Shown: piece by piece, positions 60,640-64,000 of the stretch
Layout of the letters: the number at the start of each line of letters is the position of its first letter
Position numbering within the stretch: position 1 is the stretch's first letter
Assembly: GCA_026545225.1 (NCBI GenBank)
Contig: CM048850.1
Location: 5,522,001-5,586,000, forward strand
Origin: Cornus controversa
Lineage: Eukaryota; Streptophyta; Magnoliopsida; Cornales; Cornaceae
Reading direction: 5' to 3'
DNA length: 64,000 nucleotides
The notes under the pieces: generated by a model
Database searches by the model: none
Seen by the model: the letters and a program-made list of their open reading frames with translations, nothing else
Told to the model about the DNA's origin: nothing
Position numbers and translations under genes: made by a program

Positions 60640-61075
60640 GTTAAAAATGCTAACCCATCCTTTCTTATATATAAAGACTCAAAAATTTCCGTTGTAGGGA
60701 GCACACCCAAGTTATTCAAATCCTCATGCATAATAACAGTGTTTATTTTGTTGATCACAACCTCTGGGTTGCTCCAAACTGTCCCCCTAGGTGGGGGACA
60801 ACAGGATAGTTGGGCATGAGGTTAGGTCCCCCAACGAATCCACTGGGTGGACCATTTGAATGACCTTGAAATATAGGTTGAGAACGATGGGAAAAGGGGT
60901 CCCCGCCAGACCCTTGGAGTAGTTGTTGTGAAGGACCTCTGGGAGAAAAGTCTCCTTGACTAGAAGTGGTGGAACGATGTGAGGAAGTTGGGGTCCCTGT
61001 CTGGGCAAGCTGCTAAAGGGATACATCACTCAAGGGAAGCGATGAAGACCTAGGCGTTTGCTTCTGAGACATGAT
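60640..61075 (-). pseudogene. Antisense extra ORF, low-complexity middle part
   Basis: The minus strand encodes a Ser/Gln/Gly/Pro-rich stretch (SQKQTPRSSSLPLSDVSL, GDFSPRGPSQQLLQGSGG, GFVGGPNLMPNYP) with an interrupting stop. Its role is unknown. It fits the linker of gypsy-type extra ORFs. Confidence 0.5.
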
Positions 61076-61559
61076 GTTGTTACTGAGGTGAGCAAAAGCA
61101 TTCATACTAAACAACTGGGGTGCTTCGTTACTTTGAGGCATTGCTTTGGAAAATAATTGAAAGTATAAGTCTAAGACATAAATGAATGAATGAGGCTAGA
61201 AAACTTGTCATTCGTGTAGAGGCCCCCTCGACCACATAGCTCGAGGTAAATAAAGTTATTGATTCAGGTGTCACCAACTTCTTTGTGTCTCTTATAGAAT
61301 AATTAATAGCCCTTTCAACACTCATAGATTCAATAGAAGTAAGCTCGCAGTCCTCCTTGAAAGTTGGCAAAAAAAAACCAAATTGGCAGATGAAAGCAGA
61401 AAGTGCAACAAAAGTAATGACAAAAATCAAATTACCTCCAAAATTTGGCTCCCCATGGTGAGGAGTATTCATATTCTCATATGTGTATAAAGGAAGCTCT
61501 CATCCGCTACTAGAGACAGAGAAAAACCTCAGCTTCCAATTTTTGCAATTATAAAAAAA
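61076..61559 (-). other. Linker of the antisense ORF region
   Basis: A 114-codon frame here (61128-61472) has no recognised domain and may be chance. Confidence 0.35.
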
Positions 61560-62104
61560 AAACCCCAATCACCAAGGCCAGGTTGAATTTAGTTGCAAAG
61601 GTGGTCCATTCATAGGCGTTGTTCTCTTTAGTGTGAAGTAGTGGAGAAATTCTTTTGACTTCAAAAGATCATTGCCACATAGATGACATGGTATCAGGCA
61701 CCCCATCAATGTTTTTCAAGCATTGGGAGTGAGTTGGGAAGGTGTAAGATTGAAGCTAAAATGTAATTCTCTTACTAACCTAGGTAAGGGAAAGTGCAGG
61801 CCCGCCTCGAGTACACTTTCAAAAAAGCAAACCTCATCTGGCACGATCAAGTTGGATCTTTCAGTTTCACTGGGATATCGGAGATGAATCATATCTAGGA
61901 TTGAATAAACACATTTAAGCTTGCAACCTCCTCAGGCTTGACAGTAAAGGCAATCACCCTCACAAATGGAGATTTTTTGGGGTCACAATCATCCTCTGAA
62001 TCGCAATTGTCATAGTTGGATACCATGAGATACTGAAATTTGATAGCAAGTGAGAGGTAAGAGCTAGAAGGATAATAGAACATCAAATGATAGAGTAAAA
62101 ACAT
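61560..62104 (-). pseudogene. Putative gypsy-type transposon domain (antisense extra ORF, N-terminal part)
   Basis: The minus strand encodes VPDEVCFFESVLEAGLHFPL, PRLVRELHFSFNLTPSQLTP and NA*KTLMGC, the hallmark of the putative gypsy-type transposon domain (PF04195 from family knowledge), where the stop replaces a conserved Trp. Upstream, an acidic stretch (NYDNCDSEDDCD) and KPEEVASL precede it, offset by a frameshift. These ORFs lie antisense to pol in Tat elements; their function is unknown. Confidence 0.75.
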
Positions 62105-62634
62105 ATGATTTATATGGATTATACAAGGGTTGACAAAGAGCTATTAAAAGTGAAACGTTAGAAATGAGATAATTCAAAAGAGACTGTTGCTCAAAAAGAA
62201 AAGTGAGCTATAACATATGGAGCACACGGATCCCAAGAGAAAAATAACCCCATTGTAATACAAACTAGCACTAAAATTGGTGCTAGAATGAGGTGTACGG
62301 CCCCAAGAGGTAACCATGCCCACCACCATTTGAACCAACACATGGTGTTGTTATGGGGTACACGGATCCCTAATAGGGGACTGGCCCCACAATAATACAA
62401 ATCAACACCAAAATTGGTGCTGGTAAGGGGTGGGGTTGCACGCTGGGCCCCACTTTAGCTTGACCCTTGATTAGGTACATGAAGTGGCAACTTTGACACT
62501 TTTATAACTTCAGAAAATGCAATGTTGAACAATCATTGCAATTGATTTATTAATATTTAATTTTAATAGTTTACCATCAGTTGTAAGTGCACAACTGGCT
62601 TAACATTTCCAATGTTTGACAAGCAATCCCTCAT
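62105..62634. repeat. Gypsy 3' untranslated region with two diverged 135-bp repeats
   Basis: Copies start near 62219 and 62354 and share ACACGGATCCC, AATACAAA and AAAATTGGTGCT in order. No ORF. Confidence 0.6.
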
Positions 62635-62960
62635 AAATGGGGGGCAACTAATATGAAAATTACTATCTCTCAAAGACTTGGACAACACACTACCTAAAAA
62701 TGGTAAGTCGACGAGATCCTAGAAAGATATTGGTGTGTGGAGAAATTTATGGTTCATACATTCTACGAGGTGACCCTTATAAAAAGGAGGTTCCCTAACC
62801 TTAAAAGTTATGTAGTCTCTAGAACTCAATTACATCTCTCACATCTCTTCCAAATCTCAATTCTAACTTGATTGTTAGAGTGTACCCGATCAGTACCACA
62901 CTGGTGCCTTCCGATTACCCACTTTTATCTTTCCAAGATCATCTTTCCTCCCGGTCGCGA
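62635..62960 (+). repeat. Polypurine tract and probable gypsy 3' LTR
   Basis: AAATGGGGGGCAAC (62635-62648) is followed by a likely LTR start TGAAAATTACT (62654). A TATA-like CTTATAAAAAGG lies near 62777 and a pyrimidine-rich end near 62940. The end is not fixed. It is the natural 3' end of the gypsy element whose pol is at 41.8-45.3 kb; the matching 5' LTR was not found. Confidence 0.5.
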
Positions 62961-64000
62961 GGAGATTTTTGTATCCTCAAAATGCAAATACTTGAGTTAA
63001 ATGCAAAGACATGAAATTAAAATGAAATACAAATGGTGGAGAGTGATTTCTCTACTAAAATAACCTTGTAATGGATCTTCTTGGCAAGAGAGCTTGATGG
63101 TTGAAGAAAGAATGAGATGGAGGCTTATTAGTGGGGTTATATATGTATGGATATAGAGAGATAGAGGAAGAGAGCTCTAAGACTTCTTTAGAGAGAGAGA
63201 GAGCTCTAAGGCTCTTGTAAAGAGAATTATTTAGAGAGAAGAGAGAGCTTGCATTTAATCATAGAAATCTTAGTGTTTGAAGGTGTGAAAATGAGAAGAG
63301 GAGGCTTGTATTTATAGGCAAAAATGGGTGTTCTTTACACAATCTCAACCATTGGATTAAAGAGAATGAAGGAGGGTCATTGGATTAAATGATGAAAATG
63401 ACAATTTTGGTTCTGTCTATTCTACATAATCTCAACTTTGGTCTCTACACAATCTCAACCATTGGATTTTGCAAGAATGAATATGATTTCTTTGATTGGA
63501 GAGAGTTGTTCAAAGTGGCAATTCTTGTAGAGAATGAATATTTTCCATTAGATTGAAAAGTGGCAAAAACTGGTGCATTCCCGAGTCAATCTTGGCCCTC
63601 CAAAGTGGAATTGGGTGGTGGGTGAACAGAAGTTGTTATCAAAGAGATTTGTACCACTAAGAGAATTCAACAAACTCCTCATCATAAGATACAAAAGCTT
63701 CCTCATCTTGTTGGGCAAAAGCTTCTGCACACTATAATGTAGAAGTTCTCCTGGTCCAGCCAAAAGAAGAATGTGGCAGGCCTTATATATATATTTGGGG
63801 TCCTTAAAATGCCCTTAAAGAGACTCTATTTATAGTGATGTCATTCATGACATCTAGATGTTGCCATTTTATCCAGAAATAAATATTTCTAAATTTATCC
63901 TGGACTGTATTTGTGCTGAAAAGATAGTTTTGCCCTTGAACTAGGGTTTTGCTCAAATGAACCTTAGAACTGGAAATGACTAGATATTATAGTGTCTCTT
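62961..64000. other. Noncoding sequence with GA-rich microsatellites
   Basis: GA-rich runs at about 63155-63255 and a twofold ACACAATCTCAACCATTGGATT repeat (near 63338 and 63446). Possibly another LTR; no ends or genes identified. Confidence 0.4.

Overview
This is a transposon-rich stretch of nuclear DNA from a plant, most likely a eudicot. A broken TIR-type NBS-LRR resistance gene (a class monocots lack) and a coumarin-pathway dioxygenase of the feruloyl-CoA 6'-hydroxylase type both point that way. I see no rRNA, tRNA gene, CRISPR array or bacterial-style operon. Only one host gene looks intact.

Layout. 1-3650 and 13304-16896 are two direct, nearly identical copies of one block: an LTR-like sequence, simple repeats and the last exon of the dioxygenase. 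The right copy belongs to an intact three-exon gene (16500-18232, minus strand, 372 aa); the left copy is an orphan exon. Between them lie a MITE-like inverted-repeat element (3883-5136), two SINEs with target-site duplications (TSDs), an L6-like NBS-LRR pseudogene (7700-11550, minus) with a solo LTR in its intron, and Ty3-gypsy remnants (12180-13300). Upstream of the dioxygenase, only about 480 bp from its ATG, a PIF/Harbinger DNA transposon (18714-34132, TSD TAA) starts. It has been blown apart by an LTR-like fragment and an 11.1-kb Athila-type retrotransposon (22220-33314).

From 34.1 kb to the end the sequence is almost wholly nested retrotransposon: gypsy 5' remnants, a Ty1-copia remnant (35.5-39.2 kb), and a decayed Tat/Ogre-like gypsy element. 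The gypsy pol is at 41.8-45.3 kb, its tandem-repeat 3' region is interrupted at 45.6 kb, its antisense extra ORF is at 58.9-62.1 kb, and its putative 3' LTR is near 62.65 kb. Into that element have gone a 1.2-kb LTR-like insert, an Athila-lineage solo LTR (45592-50848) itself split by a 4-kb solo LTR (45848-49859), a 7.4-kb deleted Athila-type element (50870-58279, minus), and another solo LTR (59284-60577).

Four members of one Athila-like lineage are present. The most complete has one continuous gag-protease-RT-RNase H frame and one downstream extra ORF, disrupted by seven stop codons, nearly all explained by C-to-T change, mostly CAG to TAG. I found no convincing new biological system. The best material is the nested insertion history, the decay signature, an in-frame integrase deletion, a hairpin-forming minisatellite shared by two LTRs, and the recent partial duplication of the dioxygenase.
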